From Marinomonas piezotolerans (GTDB taxonomy: Bacteria > Pseudomonadota > Gammaproteobacteria > Pseudomonadales > Marinomonadaceae): a stretch of 64,000 nucleotides of DNA. Location: positions 1 through 64,000 of the forward strand of contig NZ_QKRA01000011.1 of assembly GCF_003362755.1 (NCBI RefSeq), written 5' to 3'. The position numbers were made by a program, and so were the translations under genes. Below are positions 37,649-49,792 of the stretch, piece after piece. The notes beneath the pieces are model-generated. The model did not search any database. It was given only the letters and a program-made list of their open reading frames with translations, and had not been told where the DNA came from. The stretch's first letter is position 1, and each line of letters begins with the position of its first letter.

Positions 37649-39014
37649 ATAATCTCTCCGACCAAGATGCGAGACCGCTTGCAACACTGCCAAAGTGATC
37701 GCCATCTAAAACCGGTATGTCACCTATTTTAGACCGAATAGCAGACTGAACGACGGGAGATTTTGCAGATCCACCGGTAATGTAAATCACATCTGGCCGC
37801 TCGCCTGACTCAGAGATCGCACTTTCCATCAGTCTTATCATCTTTTGCAATGGTGATTCGACTGCTAAAGCAAATTGATCTCGATCTATATCCACCCCTA
37901 AACCTGATTCGATATAACTTAGATCAACGGTACAGTTTAGACTGTCAGAAAGCGAAATCTTCGCCTCCTCCGCATTTTTGACGACGTGAAAATTTTGCTT
38001 CAACTCACGTAACAAGGCAAACCTATCCATCAATTCAGGCGCCATCATATCCATACGAAGATGCTCCATTTGAACTTTCGTTTCCATACTATTGAACACA
38101 CTTTGAGCAACCACATCATTCGTGGTAACCGCGTTCCAATAAATCTGGGTCGGCATTGGCAACCCTGTTTTCAATTCAGCCCCCATCCCAAATAGAGGCA
38201 TAATTTCACGACCGGCCAACTGGATATCAAGGTCATTTCCACCCACCCGCTCACCTGTATAAGCCAAAAAGTCGTTAGTGCGATCTGACTTATTAAGATA
38301 GCTTGGGCCCATTCTAACCATGGCACAATCGCTGGTACCTCCGCCAATATCCACGACTAAAACCGTTTTATCTTTGGTTAGATTTCGCTCAAAATCGATG
38401 CCCGCAGCAATCGGTTCATATTGAAACTCAATATCACGGAAACCAGCTCTTTGTGCAGATGCCGTGAGTATTTCTAACGCCTGCGCATTACTCTCCGCGG
38501 CATCTATTCCTTGAAAATTTACGGGTCTGCCAATAACGGCTTGAGTCAGTTCCACTCCAAGAGACATTTCAGACCGCTGCTTCACATTCTGCATCATCAC
38601 TGTAACGATGTCTTCAAAGAAGCGAACGTGTTCGACTCTAAGGCCTACCCCCCCCAAAAACGATTTGGGAGACTTTACAAAGTATCCTTCATCTTGATAC
38701 TGATAGTACTCCTCAAACGCCTCTCGCCCATAAAACAAAACTTGATCGCCCGACTCGTACCCTTCCTCTGAGCGAAAACGCTGAGCTCTTGATAAAACAA
38801 CATTTCGGGAAGCTATATAAGCAGCCCTTTGTTCATCCGAGAGCCCTTTCGCCACACTCTCCGTAATCAGATCTCGGCTTAACGCATACACCGCTGATGG
38901 CAAATACTTGTGATGACCTTCAAGCTGCGCTAGTCGTGGCTCCCCATTCGACATGATCCCCAATGCGCAGTTGGACGTCCCGTAATCAAATCCACAATAC
39001 ACTCCAACCCCCAT
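37641..39014 (-). CDS. YegD-type Hsp70 family protein
   Basis: A 457-residue protein with an Hsp70/actin-type ATPase domain and no standard substrate-binding domain, like E. coli YegD (450). The phosphate-1 loop is GFDYGTSNCALGI, phosphate 2 is VVDIGGGTSDCAMV, and the adenosine region is YITGGSAKSPVVQSAI near the C-terminus. No DnaJ or GrpE partner is nearby. YegD-like proteins are thought to be chaperone-like, but their clients are unknown. The start at 39014 gives the family N-terminus MGVGVYCGFDYG. The gene faces away from the diguanylate cyclase, 154 bp apart. Confidence 0.87.
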   Translation of the reverse strand: MGVGVYCGFDYGTSNCALGIMSNGEPRLAQLEGHHKYLPSAVYALSRDLITESVAKGLSDEQRAAYIASRNVVLSRAQRFRSEEGYESGDQVLFYGREAFEEYYQYQDEGYFVKSPKSFLGGVGLRVEHVRFFEDIVTVMMQNVKQRSEMSLGVELTQAVIGRPVNFQGIDAAESNAQALEILTASAQRAGFRDIEFQYEPIAAGIDFERNLTKDKTVLVVDIGGGTSDCAMVRMGPSYLNKSDRTNDFLAYTGERVGGNDLDIQLAGREIMPLFGMGAELKTGLPMPTQIYWNAVTTNDVVAQSVFNSMETKVQMEHLRMDMMAPELMDRFALLRELKQNFHVVKNAEEAKISLSDSLNCTVDLSYIESGLGVDIDRDQFALAVESPLQKMIRLMESAISESGERPDVIYITGGSAKSPVVQSAIRSKIGDIPVLDGDHFGSVASGLASWSERLFR

Positions 39015-39168
39015 CTAGCTTTCAAAAGTGCGGGACTTTAACACTGACCTAGCTTAACCAGCAATACATTTAGACTGTCCCCATATTACTGATCTGGTTT
39101 ATAATCCGTCCAACGTTTACTACACGCCTACTTTTCTTTATATCGCGCTTGCAAAAGAGGACCTAAGC

Positions 39169-40167
39169 TTGAGCATCTCCAACAATATCCTGCATCATAT
39201 TGAGAACTTCACAGCTCAGAGAGATAAGGAATTGCTCGCTTTCAGTCTATTGAAGAGCATTCGCAATATACTCAGCCCCGCGCAGTCTTCTATCATTACG
39301 CTTAATAAGCGTGATGAGCCGACAATGGAAATCACCTTAACTGGTGGCGATCGATGTACTTTCAATCACAGTAACATTGAGCTATCACCGGAAGTCAGAA
39401 AGTCGATCGACTATATGAATGCGTGGCACCTAGAGGAGTTTGTGGATGCGTACGAAGATCATCACCTATCTATCCATCTTCTTAAACAAAGTAGACAGCA
39501 CGCGCAATATTTGATTGTTACGTTAGATAAGAAACCAAGCAAATCTGAAAACTATATAATCAAAGGAATGTTGAGCATCTATAGCAACTTCAGCTCTCTT
39601 CTTATAGAAGCTCAAACGGATGAACTCACAGGTCTGATGAATCGAAAGACATTCGAAGAGTCCATCGTGAAGCTGCACAACAACCAAAATACAGATGACT
39701 CTAGCCAAAACGATCAATCTAACTGGATTGCCATCATCGATTTAGATCACTTTAAAAGCATTAATGATAATTATGGGCACTTATACGGCGACGAAGTCCT
39801 AATACACGTATCTCGAGTAATGCAGCATACATTCCGTATGGATGATCTATTGTTTCGATTTGGTGGAGAAGAGTTTGTCGTGTTAATGAAACACCGTACA
39901 AAACAAGAATGCGAAGACCTTCTAGAAACACTAAGGCAAAATGTTCAGCAAATACAATTACCAAAAATAGACGCTATCAGCGTAAGTATTGGTGCTTGCC
40001 AGTTTCAAGAAGACATCTTCCACATCACACTGATTGACCAGGCAGATCAAGCACTTTATTACAGCAAACAGAATGGTAGAAACAGAGTGACCTTTTTTGA
40101 CCATGTTGTATCGGAAGGGTTAGCGGTGGACAGCCAAGTTCATTCCGGAGATATTGACCTGTTCTAG
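39169..40167 (+). CDS. Diguanylate cyclase with N-terminal uncharacterised sensory region
   Basis: A 332-residue protein made of a soluble N-terminal region of about 145 residues with no membrane segments, possibly GAF-like, and a C-terminal GGDEF domain (about 147-315). The active site is GGEEF at 232-236, preceded by RMDD at 223-226, the usual inhibitory c-di-GMP site. DELTGLMNRK and DLDHFKSINDNYGH are the other GGDEF signatures. It should make c-di-GMP and be subject to product inhibition. The start is TTG at 39169, supported by AGAGG upstream. It is a single gene with its own terminator. The signal sensed is unknown. Confidence 0.9.
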   Translation: MSISNNILHHIENFTAQRDKELLAFSLLKSIRNILSPAQSSIITLNKRDEPTMEITLTGGDRCTFNHSNIELSPEVRKSIDYMNAWHLEEFVDAYEDHHLSIHLLKQSRQHAQYLIVTLDKKPSKSENYIIKGMLSIYSNFSSLLIEAQTDELTGLMNRKTFEESIVKLHNNQNTDDSSQNDQSNWIAIIDLDHFKSINDNYGHLYGDEVLIHVSRVMQHTFRMDDLLFRFGGEEFVVLMKHRTKQECEDLLETLRQNVQQIQLPKIDAISVSIGACQFQEDIFHITLIDQADQALYYSKQNGRNRVTFFDHVVSEGLAVDSQVHSGDIDLF

Positions 40168-40187
40168 TGTTAACCCCACTCACCCAC

Positions 40188-40228
40188 AAAAAAGCCGAGG
40201 CATATACTACGTATGCCTCGGCTTTTTT
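40188..40228. terminator. Bidirectional terminator between cyclase gene and purA
   Basis: A long stem (aaaaaagccgaggcata paired with tatgcctcggctttttt) with T tracts in both directions, between convergent genes; it ends both transcripts. Confidence 0.9.
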
Positions 40229-40247
40229 CTATTTACAATAACGTCAT

Positions 40248-42763
<2,516 letters not shown>

Positions 42764-42777
42764 TAAACATTATCCTC

Positions 42778-42975
42778 TTAGCTTCGGGCCAGTAATAGGA
42801 GCGTTAACCCAAGAAACATACTCACCGCCCCAAGCATTCGCAAACTCTTATCTGAATTTGCGATCGCTCTCGCCATTAACTCACGCCATAAATTTGGGCG
42901 AACAAACGGCAAAACGCCTTCGGCTATCAGTAGTAAACTGAAGCCAACCAGCAGCGAATGCAACAATTCCTGCAT
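42778..42975 (-). CDS. DUF2065 small membrane protein (YjeT-like)
   Basis: A 65-residue protein with two hydrophobic helices (about 6-24 and 45-62) around LPFVRPNLWRELM, matching the DUF2065 (YjeT) family found between hflC and purA in many gammaproteobacteria. Function unknown. It lies 14 bp before hisZ and about 120 bp after hflC, behind a terminator. Confidence 0.85.
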   Translation of the reverse strand: MQELLHSLLVGFSLLLIAEGVLPFVRPNLWRELMARAIANSDKSLRMLGAVSMFLGLTLLLLARS

Positions 42976-42996
42976 AGACTCTCTATAATTTGACCA

Positions 42997-43023
42997 TTAA
43001 AAAACCGGGCGTCACCCGGTTTT
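42997..43023 (-). terminator. Rho-independent terminator after hflC
   Basis: The stem aaaaccggg/cccggtttt with a five-base loop runs into TTTTTTAATGG on the minus strand. It separates the hfq-hfl operon from the DUF2065-hisZ-purA group. Confidence 0.85.
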
Positions 43024-43045
43024 GGAGATTCTAGCACGTTTTAAT

Positions 43046-43080
43046 GGCTGACTTACAGGCAAAACCCATGTAAGCCAGCC
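43046..43080. repeat. Second hairpin between hflC and DUF2065
   Basis: The 12-base inverted repeat ggctgacttaca/tgtaagccagcc has one mismatch and an 11-base loop. It lies between the hflC stop and the terminator. It is not followed by T in the transcript sense, so it is probably an mRNA 3'-stabilising structure rather than a terminator. Confidence 0.5.
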
Positions 43081-43092
43081 AAAAAAAACAGC

Positions 43093-43959
43093 TTAATTTG
43101 CTTGTTTAAAGTACTTAAAGAACTCGCTATCTGGTTTCAGCACAAATAGATCACCGTTGTCAGCAAAGCTCTCTCGATATGCTTGAAGACTACGATAAAA
43201 CTCATAGAACTCTGGATCTTTCGTGTAGGCTTGTGCATAAATTGCGGCAGCCTGTGCATCACCATCACCACGGATCATCTCAGCATCTCGTTGAGCTTCT
43301 GCCTCAAGTACAACCTGTTGACGATCGGCATCTGCACGGATCCCTTCTGCAAGCTCCAAACCTTTCGAACGATGCTCTCTGGCTTCACGTTCCCGCTCAG
43401 TACGCATACGCTGATAAACAGACTCACTAACATCTGGCGGTAAATCAATTCGTTTGACACGAATATCAACAATAGTAATACCCAATTCACGCTTGGCCAC
43501 AGTATCTAAACCGTCGCGCAACTCTGTCATTAACTCTTCACGCTCACCTGACACGACCTCGTGCATGGTTCGCTCACCAAATTGATTACGCAGCCCAGTA
43601 TCCACTCGAGAAGATAGCACTCGGTTTGCAACAAATTCGTCACCAGAGGTTGCTTGATAGAAACGCGCGACGTCTGCAATTTTCCATTTAACGTATGAGT
43701 CAACGATAACGGCTTTTTTCTCAAGCGTTAGGTAACGCTGAGGACGTGAATCCATAGTCAAAATTCGCGCATCAAAGGTTTTCACCTCATTCATCACAGG
43801 AATTTTAAAATGCAGACCCGGCTGGACATTATCTTCAACGATTTCACCAAATTTAAGTACGACTGCTCGCTCTGTCTCTTTGACAACATAGAGTGTTTGA
43901 GAGCCGACCAACACGATTACCAATAGAAGAAAAATAATTGAGAAAGATAGGTTTTTCAT
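43093..43959 (-). CDS. hflC: HflC, FtsH protease modulator (SPFH)
   Basis: HflC and HflK form a large membrane cage around FtsH and limit its access to membrane substrates. The 288-residue protein has an N-terminal membrane anchor (residues about 3-24) and an SPFH/band-7 domain with VKETERAVVLKFGEIVEDNV and LRNQFGERTMHEVVSGERE. A charged coiled coil follows near residues 200-245 (MRTEREREAREHRSKG). The start overlaps the hflK stop by one base (TAATG). It ends with a terminator. Confidence 0.96.
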   Translation of the reverse strand: MKNLSFSIIFLLLVIVLVGSQTLYVVKETERAVVLKFGEIVEDNVQPGLHFKIPVMNEVKTFDARILTMDSRPQRYLTLEKKAVIVDSYVKWKIADVARFYQATSGDEFVANRVLSSRVDTGLRNQFGERTMHEVVSGEREELMTELRDGLDTVAKRELGITIVDIRVKRIDLPPDVSESVYQRMRTEREREAREHRSKGLELAEGIRADADRQQVVLEAEAQRDAEMIRGDGDAQAAAIYAQAYTKDPEFYEFYRSLQAYRESFADNGDLFVLKPDSEFFKYFKQAN

Positions 43960-45194
43960 TAATTTCTCCCTTGACGGTTAATCGCTGTTGAACTCTGACG
44001 ACTACGAATCTCTTCAATCACTTGATCTGTTAGAGAGCTAATAGAAGTAGAATCTAATCTACTGAGTTCCGCCCCAGATGCTCGCTGCTTCATAAGTTGA
44101 TCAAGTGGCAAATACATCATGCTGTTGTTGCCGTCTGCATCTATGACCACTTTATTCACATCTTTATATATAGACTCGATTGTCTCTATATATAGACGCT
44201 TCCTCGTCACCTCAGGCGCTTTTGCATATTCTTGGTATAAGCGTTCAAAACGATCAGCTTGACCTTGAGCCCGAGCAACAATTTCAGAACGATATGCTTC
44301 AGCCTCTTCACGAATACGCTGAGCACGACCACGAGCTTCCGGAATGATACCATTTGCATACGATTCGGCTTCGTTTCGAACACGCTGCTCATCTTCTTTC
44401 GCTTTAATTACATCATCAAATGCTTCCTGCACTTGATTCGGCGCTTGAGTATTCTCAACGTTTACCTTGGAAATCAAAAGCCCCGTACCATAATCATTGA
44501 CATAAGACTGAAGGCGCTCTTTAACTTCAGACGCTAACACTTCACGACCTTCCGTCAATATCTGATCCATTACCGTGGTGCCCACTACATGACGAAGCGA
44601 ACTCTCCACGGCTTGAGAAAGAGACTCTTCCGGCGCACGTACGTTGAGTACAAAGTCACGAGGGTTATCTACAGAGTATTGTACTGAAACACCAACCTCT
44701 ACAATCGCCTCATCAACCGTTAACATCAGCGCCTTGTGATCATGCGAACGAACTTTGGTGACATTCACTTTCGTGACAGAGTCAATCATAGGCGGGTTCC
44801 AGTGCAAACCAGGCATTACGGTCTCACTGTATTTACCCAACCGCAAGACAACGCCTCGTTCCTGCTGATCTACCTGATAGATACCTGTGGCCGCCCATAA
44901 CGCCGCTAAACCAACTAAAATGATACCAATCAAGCCACCGCTAAACTTCCCACCAAAACTTGGGCCACCGTTAGATCCGGAACCACCGCCAGATGAGCGT
45001 TTTTTCTTAACACCTAACATGCCCATTAGCTTGTTAAACGCTTCATCCAAGTCTGGTGGCGCCTGATCTTTGCCACCGCCTTGGCGACCCCAGGGATCGT
45101 TATTTGGCTCTTGGTCACGCCCCCCGTTGCTGTTACGGTTTTTATCCGTGTTCCAAGGGTCGTTGTCGTTATTACCCGGTTCATTCCAGGCCAT
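43959..45194 (-). CDS. hflK: HflK, FtsH protease modulator (SPFH)
   Basis: Partner of HflC in the FtsH-HflKC complex. The 411-residue protein begins with a Gly-, Asn- and Asp-rich cytoplasmic segment (about 1-80), which is typical of HflK, then a membrane helix at about 86-105. The SPFH domain follows with VDQQERGVVLRLGKYSETV and LRHVVGTTVMDQIL, then an Ala/Glu/Arg-rich coiled coil and a Ser/Arg-rich tail. It is separated from hflX by 38 bp, so hflX-hflK-hflC is a transcriptional unit. Confidence 0.96.
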   Translation of the reverse strand: MAWNEPGNNDNDPWNTDKNRNSNGGRDQEPNNDPWGRQGGGKDQAPPDLDEAFNKLMGMLGVKKKRSSGGGSGSNGGPSFGGKFSGGLIGIILVGLAALWAATGIYQVDQQERGVVLRLGKYSETVMPGLHWNPPMIDSVTKVNVTKVRSHDHKALMLTVDEAIVEVGVSVQYSVDNPRDFVLNVRAPEESLSQAVESSLRHVVGTTVMDQILTEGREVLASEVKERLQSYVNDYGTGLLISKVNVENTQAPNQVQEAFDDVIKAKEDEQRVRNEAESYANGIIPEARGRAQRIREEAEAYRSEIVARAQGQADRFERLYQEYAKAPEVTRKRLYIETIESIYKDVNKVVIDADGNNSMMYLPLDQLMKQRASGAELSRLDSTSISSLTDQVIEEIRSRQSSTAINRQGRN

Positions 45195-45232
45195 ACTACA
45201 TCTCCACTTTCTTATAATGAATAATCCGGTAT

Positions 45233-46522
45233 TCAGGCTGCCTGAATCTGTTCTTCAGTCATCCCAACTTTAGCAAGAATTTGCAAGTAATCTTTACGTG
45301 GCAAACGCAACGCTAATATAGATTGCCCAAGCTCATCATAATGCTCTTCCTTGACGCCACCCTGCTCAAACAACATCGCCCTAAAGCGACCTTGGTCATT
45401 TGGGACGACAATCGTATCATTGACAATATCTTCTGAGAGAAGTTCTGCAATGGCTTGCTCAAGTAATTCAATGCCAACCCCATCACGAGCAGACACCCAT
45501 ACACGAACAGGGTTCCCATGCTCATCTCGATCTATACGAGGTTCGCCAGTTTCGAGGGCATCAATTTTGTTGAATACTTTAAGCGTAGGAAGCTCATCCG
45601 CACCGATTTCTTGTAAAACCGTCTCTACAGACTCAATATTGTCATCGCGATTTATATCCGCAGCATCAACAATATGCAACAACAAATCTGCTTCCGCCGA
45701 CTCTTTCAATGTTGCCTGAAAAGCTTTCACCAAACGGTGAGGTAACTTTCTGATAAAGCCAACTGTATCAGCCAATACAACCGTACCAACCTGCTCTAGG
45801 TCCAACCGTCTTAAAGTTGGATCCAGTGTTGCAAACAGTTGATTCGCAGCATAAACCTCAGCACCAGTTATACGGTTGAATAGCGTAGATTTACCAGCAT
45901 TGGTGTAACCAACAAGTGACACAGTAGGTACATCTGAGCGCGCTCGCGCTCTGCGGCTTTGGTCGCGTTGAGAGTTAACTTTAGCCAATCGCTTCTGAAT
46001 CGACTTAAGCCTATCTCGTAGTAAGCGTCGGTCTGTCTCTAATTGAGTTTCACCAGGACCGCGCATACCAATACCACCTTTCTGTCTTTCAAGGTGGGTC
46101 CACCCGCGCACTAATCGCGTCGACATATGCTGAAGCTGCGCGAGCTCTACTTGGAGTTTACCTTCATGTGTACGTGCCCGCTGAGCAAAAATATCCAAAA
46201 TAAGCCCAGTGCGATCAAGCACTCGACAATTCAACATACTCTCTAAATTACGCTCTTGGGAGGGAGATAAGGCATGATCGAAAAGAACAACTTGCGCTTC
46301 TTCACGAACCACAATGTCCTTGATCTCATCAAGTTTGCCTGTACCGACAAAGAATTTTGAATCCGGCTTATGGCGCGACCCAGTCACAATCGCAACAGGG
46401 TCTGCACCAGCAGATATAGCGAGCTCTACGAACTCTTCTGGTCCGTGATTTTCATCTTGATCATGAAAATCAATATGAACCAGCACAGCAATTTCACCAC
46501 TTTCAGGGCGTTCGAAAAACAA
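45233..46522 (-). CDS. hflX: Ribosome-splitting GTPase HflX
   Basis: HflX is a GTPase that binds 50S/70S ribosomes and splits stalled ribosomes under heat stress. The 429-residue protein has the glycine-rich HflX N-terminal domain, the basic linker HLERQKGGIGMRGPGETQLETDRR (typical), and then the G domain: G1 GYTNAGKST, G3 DTVGFI and G4 FNKID. The start is TTG at 46522, which gives the family N-terminus MFFERPESGEIAVLVHI, with AGAGG nine bases upstream. A palindromic hairpin lies just before it in the hfq-hflX gap. Confidence 0.95.
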   Translation of the reverse strand: MFFERPESGEIAVLVHIDFHDQDENHGPEEFVELAISAGADPVAIVTGSRHKPDSKFFVGTGKLDEIKDIVVREEAQVVLFDHALSPSQERNLESMLNCRVLDRTGLILDIFAQRARTHEGKLQVELAQLQHMSTRLVRGWTHLERQKGGIGMRGPGETQLETDRRLLRDRLKSIQKRLAKVNSQRDQSRRARARSDVPTVSLVGYTNAGKSTLFNRITGAEVYAANQLFATLDPTLRRLDLEQVGTVVLADTVGFIRKLPHRLVKAFQATLKESAEADLLLHIVDAADINRDDNIESVETVLQEIGADELPTLKVFNKIDALETGEPRIDRDEHGNPVRVWVSARDGVGIELLEQAIAELLSEDIVNDTIVVPNDQGRFRAMLFEQGGVKEEHYDELGQSILALRLPRKDYLQILAKVGMTEEQIQAA

Positions 46523-46537
46523 GTTATATAACCTCTA

Positions 46538-46559
46538 TTTGTCCTATAAATAGGACAAA
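46538..46559. repeat. Perfect hairpin between hfq and hflX
   Basis: The palindrome tttgtccta-taaa-taggacaaa occupies the 38 bases between the hfq stop and the hflX start. It has no T-tract, so it is not a standard terminator. It could tune hflX translation or stabilise the hfq message. Confidence 0.6.
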
Positions 46560-46560
46560 T

Positions 46561-46806
46561 TTATTCTGCAGCGTCTTCCGCCTGATCAGGGGACGGCAAA
46601 CGAATAGTACGAGATGGGACAACGGTCGAGATTGCGTGTTTGTAAACCATCTGACTAACAGTGTTTTTTAACAAAATCACAAACTGATCAAAAGACTCGA
46701 TCTGTCCTTGAAGTTTTATACCATTCACAAGAAAGATAGATACAGGCACTCTTTCTTTGCGAAGTACATTTAGGTAAGGGTCTTGTAGTGACTGCCCTTT
46801 TGACAT
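46561..46806 (-). CDS. hfq: RNA chaperone Hfq
   Basis: Hfq is the hexameric Sm-like protein that pairs small RNAs with mRNAs. The 81-residue form starts at [20 protein letters not shown] with AAGGAG a few bases upstream; the ATG-proximal extension seen further upstream is rejected. Sm1 ([20 protein letters not shown]) and Sm2 ([14 protein letters not shown], with the YKH motif) are complete. The C-terminal tail is short and acidic ([10 protein letters not shown]). The miaA-hfq-hflX order is conserved, with 88 bp between miaA and hfq that may hold an hfq promoter. Confidence 0.97.
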   Translation of the reverse strand: MSKGQSLQDPYLNVLRKERVPVSIFLVNGIKLQGQIESFDQFVILLKNTVSQMVYKHAISTVVPSRTIRLPSPDQAEDAAE

Positions 46807-46894
46807 CGGACTCTCCTTAAGCAAGCAAACATATAATTAAAATATTGGCAAAACAATACGCTAGATAATACACTAATTCTTTATTGATTTCCCC

Positions 46895-47830
46895 TTATAT
46901 AATCCTGCTTTGCACGTATTTCAAGGTTTGGGCGAAAAGATCACGATCAAGGCTATTAAAAACAGCTAATTCATCCCAACCTCTTAGCCAAGTAAGCTGT
47001 CGTTTAGCAAGTTGACGCGTTGCTACCACGCCTTTATAAATAGCATCATCAAGCGTGTCCAACCCTTCCAAATACTGCCATAGCTGTCGATAACCTACAC
47101 ACCGAACTGAGGGCATATTGATCGTTAAATCGCCACGAGCATAAAGCGCTTCAACTTCAGCAAGGAACCCCTCATCCATCATAATATTGAAGCGCTGCTC
47201 TATACGTTTATGCAATGTAGATCTGTCTTCTGGCATCACCGCAATATTCACTAGATCATACGGCAGCTCTTGGGCTGTCTGTTCGGCCCACCATTGAGTC
47301 ATTGACTTACCCGTTAATCGATAGACCTCTACAGCTCTTTGCAAACGCTGAGGGTCATTATCGCCTATGCGCTTAGCAGACTCTGGGTCAACACGCATTA
47401 GCTCATCATACAAACTAATCAAACCATACTGGCGTACCTGCTCATCTAGCTGAGCACGCATTTCAATATCGGCAGAAGGCATAGCCGCAAGTCCTTTCTG
47501 CAGCGCATTAAAATACATCATGGTTCCGCCCACCAACAAAGGAGTCTTTCCTTTGGACAGAATATCATTTATTTCGCGCTTGGCGTCTGACAAAAAATCT
47601 GCGGCTGAATAACTTTCAATTGGGTCAATGATGTCGATAAGACGATGCGGAGCTTTTGCTAAAACATCGGCTTCAGGCTTAGCTGTACCAATATCCATGC
47701 CCTTATAGATCAGCGCGGAATCAACACTCACTATTTCAAAGTCATGATTAGCAGCCATTTCTACAGCAAGCCCAGTCTTGCCCGAAGCAGTAGGTCCCAT
47801 TAAACACACAACTTTTGGCTTATTTATCAT
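46895..47830 (-). CDS. miaA: tRNA dimethylallyltransferase MiaA
   Basis: MiaA adds a dimethylallyl group to A37 of tRNAs that read UNN codons. The 311-residue protein has the P-loop [16 protein letters not shown], the [18 protein letters not shown] substrate block, [10 protein letters not shown] and [17 protein letters not shown]. The ATG overlaps the mutL stop by one base (TAATG), so translation is coupled to mutL. Length is normal. Confidence 0.97.
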   Translation of the reverse strand: MINKPKVVCLMGPTASGKTGLAVEMAANHDFEIVSVDSALIYKGMDIGTAKPEADVLAKAPHRLIDIIDPIESYSAADFLSDAKREINDILSKGKTPLLVGGTMMYFNALQKGLAAMPSADIEMRAQLDEQVRQYGLISLYDELMRVDPESAKRIGDNDPQRLQRAVEVYRLTGKSMTQWWAEQTAQELPYDLVNIAVMPEDRSTLHKRIEQRFNIMMDEGFLAEVEALYARGDLTINMPSVRCVGYRQLWQYLEGLDTLDDAIYKGVVATRQLAKRQLTWLRGWDELAVFNSLDRDLFAQTLKYVQSRII

Positions 47831-49767
47831 TAACGGCCTCGTAAAAATAATTTATCCAAATCGGACATTGAGAGCTGCGTCCAAGTTGGCCTTCCATGGT
47901 TACATTGACCACTGCGCTCAGTGATCTCCATATCCCTTAACAAGCTATTCATTTCTGTGATCGTTAGCTTCCTGTTTGCTCTTATCGCACCGTGACAGGC
48001 CATTGTTGCCATCAGTTCGTTTGCTCTAGCTTGCAGCAAATCAGTCGCCCCATTCACAGATAAATCACTGACAACATCGCGCACTAAGCTCTCGATGTCT
48101 CCATCAATTAAAATGACTGGCACTTCCCGAACCATCACGCTTTCAGGTCCTGATCTCTCCAAAGTAAACCCAAACTGGCTAAACACAGCAACATTATCTT
48201 CAATTAAATCCGCTTCTGCTTGAGAAACCGCTACGTTAATTGGCACGAGTAGTGGCTGAGCAGCAACACTCTTAGAATAGAAAGCCGCTTTCATTCGCTC
48301 ATATACAATGCGCTCGTGCGCGGCATGCATATCCACAATAATCATACCTTGGTCTGTTTCAGACAATATATAAATCCCGTGAATCTGCGCCACCGCATAA
48401 CCAAGTGGAGGGGTAGTCGAATGTGCCGGCGACGGTTCAGATGCTAATGCGCCTTGAGTCTCAGTTGGCTTTTGGCCATATTCTTCATGATTAACCGCAT
48501 CACCACCAGGCACTACCGTAATTTCACCAGTCTCAGGGTTAATTTCCTCTCGACTAAAGCCACGTGCGTATTCAGCCATTTGAGAGACAGCCGTCATCTG
48601 GTTTCTAACATCATTGGGGGATACTGCTTTATCCCCAGCTGTCATCCAAGCTGTTTCTCTATCTACTTGGCGAGGATGACCAAGACGTAAATTATCTTGC
48701 TGGTGAATTTGCGACTCAGACTTCTGAATAGGGTTTTCAGCACTACCTGATGCTCCCGCTTCGGGGCGTACATCCGCTAACACTTTGTGAATACGGCTGA
48801 ACAAGAAATCATGTACCAATCGCCCATCACGAAAGCGAACTTCATGCTTAGTCGGATGCACATTAACATCTACGGTTGCAGGGTCGAGCTCTAAATAAAG
48901 CACGAACGTAGGATGACGCCCATTGTATAGAACATCTCTATATGCTTGGCGGACAGCGTGTGCCACCAACTTATCGCGAACAACGCGACCATTCACAAAA
49001 AAATACTGTAGATCTGCCTGCGATCGGGAAAAAGTCGGTAACCCGATCCATCCCCAAAGGCGCAATCCTGCAGCTTCAACATCTATGGTCAATGCATTTT
49101 CTATAAATTTTCGGCCTAGCAGTGTCGCCAAGCGATGCTCCGCATGCATTTGATCCGCGACAGGTCGAAGATCATAAATCTGTTTACCATTATGATTTAA
49201 GCGAAACCCAACATCGTAACGACTAAGTGCCAGCCGCTTCACAACTTCTTCGAGATGGTTAAATTCGGTCTTTTCTGTGCGTAGAAACTTGCGACGGGCA
49301 GGCGTATTAAAGAATAAATCTCGAGCTTCTATTGTCGTCCCTTGAGGGTGAGAAGCGGGTTTAACCGAGGTAACCATATCCTTCCCCTCCGCTTCAACAC
49401 GCCAAGCAGCCTGCTGCCCAGCTGCTAACGAGGTGAGATGCAAACGAGATACTGAACTAATACTGGCCAGAGCTTCGCCTCGGAAACCTAGAGTGCAAAC
49501 AGACTCTAAATCATCTAGGGTTACTATTTTACTGGTTGCATGTCGACTGAGCGCTAAAGATAAGTCTTCTTTCTCAATGCCCGTACCATTGTCACGTATT
49601 TTTATTCCGCGAACACCGCCCTGCTCAACATCGATATCAAGTTGCGTTGCTCCGGCGTCTAAACTATTTTCCAAAAGCTCTTTCACCACAGAAGCAGGAC
49701 GTTCAACGACTTCCCCAGCCGCGATCTGGTTAGCTAGCCGTGGAGAAAGTAAATTAATTCTAGACAT
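47830..49767 (-). CDS. mutL: DNA mismatch repair protein MutL (endonuclease-type)
   Basis: MutL couples MutS recognition to strand cleavage. The 645-residue protein has the GHL ATPase domain: [13 protein letters not shown] (about 29-41), DNGTGI and GFRGEAL. A variable linker spans about 335-450 and a C-terminal dimerisation domain follows. The latter carries [12 protein letters not shown] (479-490), ACHGAIR (590-596) and CNHGRPT (622-628). These are the metal-binding motifs of endonuclease-type MutL, as in Pseudomonas, and are absent in the MutH-dependent E. coli form. The second residue of the motif is Met, not Gln. It lies between amiB and miaA. Confidence 0.96.
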   Translation of the reverse strand: MSRINLLSPRLANQIAAGEVVERPASVVKELLENSLDAGATQLDIDVEQGGVRGIKIRDNGTGIEKEDLSLALSRHATSKIVTLDDLESVCTLGFRGEALASISSVSRLHLTSLAAGQQAAWRVEAEGKDMVTSVKPASHPQGTTIEARDLFFNTPARRKFLRTEKTEFNHLEEVVKRLALSRYDVGFRLNHNGKQIYDLRPVADQMHAEHRLATLLGRKFIENALTIDVEAAGLRLWGWIGLPTFSRSQADLQYFFVNGRVVRDKLVAHAVRQAYRDVLYNGRHPTFVLYLELDPATVDVNVHPTKHEVRFRDGRLVHDFLFSRIHKVLADVRPEAGASGSAENPIQKSESQIHQQDNLRLGHPRQVDRETAWMTAGDKAVSPNDVRNQMTAVSQMAEYARGFSREEINPETGEITVVPGGDAVNHEEYGQKPTETQGALASEPSPAHSTTPPLGYAVAQIHGIYILSETDQGMIIVDMHAAHERIVYERMKAAFYSKSVAAQPLLVPINVAVSQAEADLIEDNVAVFSQFGFTLERSGPESVMVREVPVILIDGDIESLVRDVVSDLSVNGATDLLQARANELMATMACHGAIRANRKLTITEMNSLLRDMEITERSGQCNHGRPTWTQLSMSDLDKLFLRGR

Positions 49768-49792
49768 GAAATTCCTTCAATACATTGGGGAA

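Noticed and set aside
43046-43080. A second terminator after hflC
   Set aside because: The stem is good but no T tract follows in the transcript sense. A proper terminator lies further downstream at 42997-43023, so I list this hairpin only as a repeat.
44160-44200. A tatatagac-type repeated motif in hflK
   Set aside because: It is a short imperfect repeat inside a coding region and can be explained by codons for Tyr, Ile and Ser.
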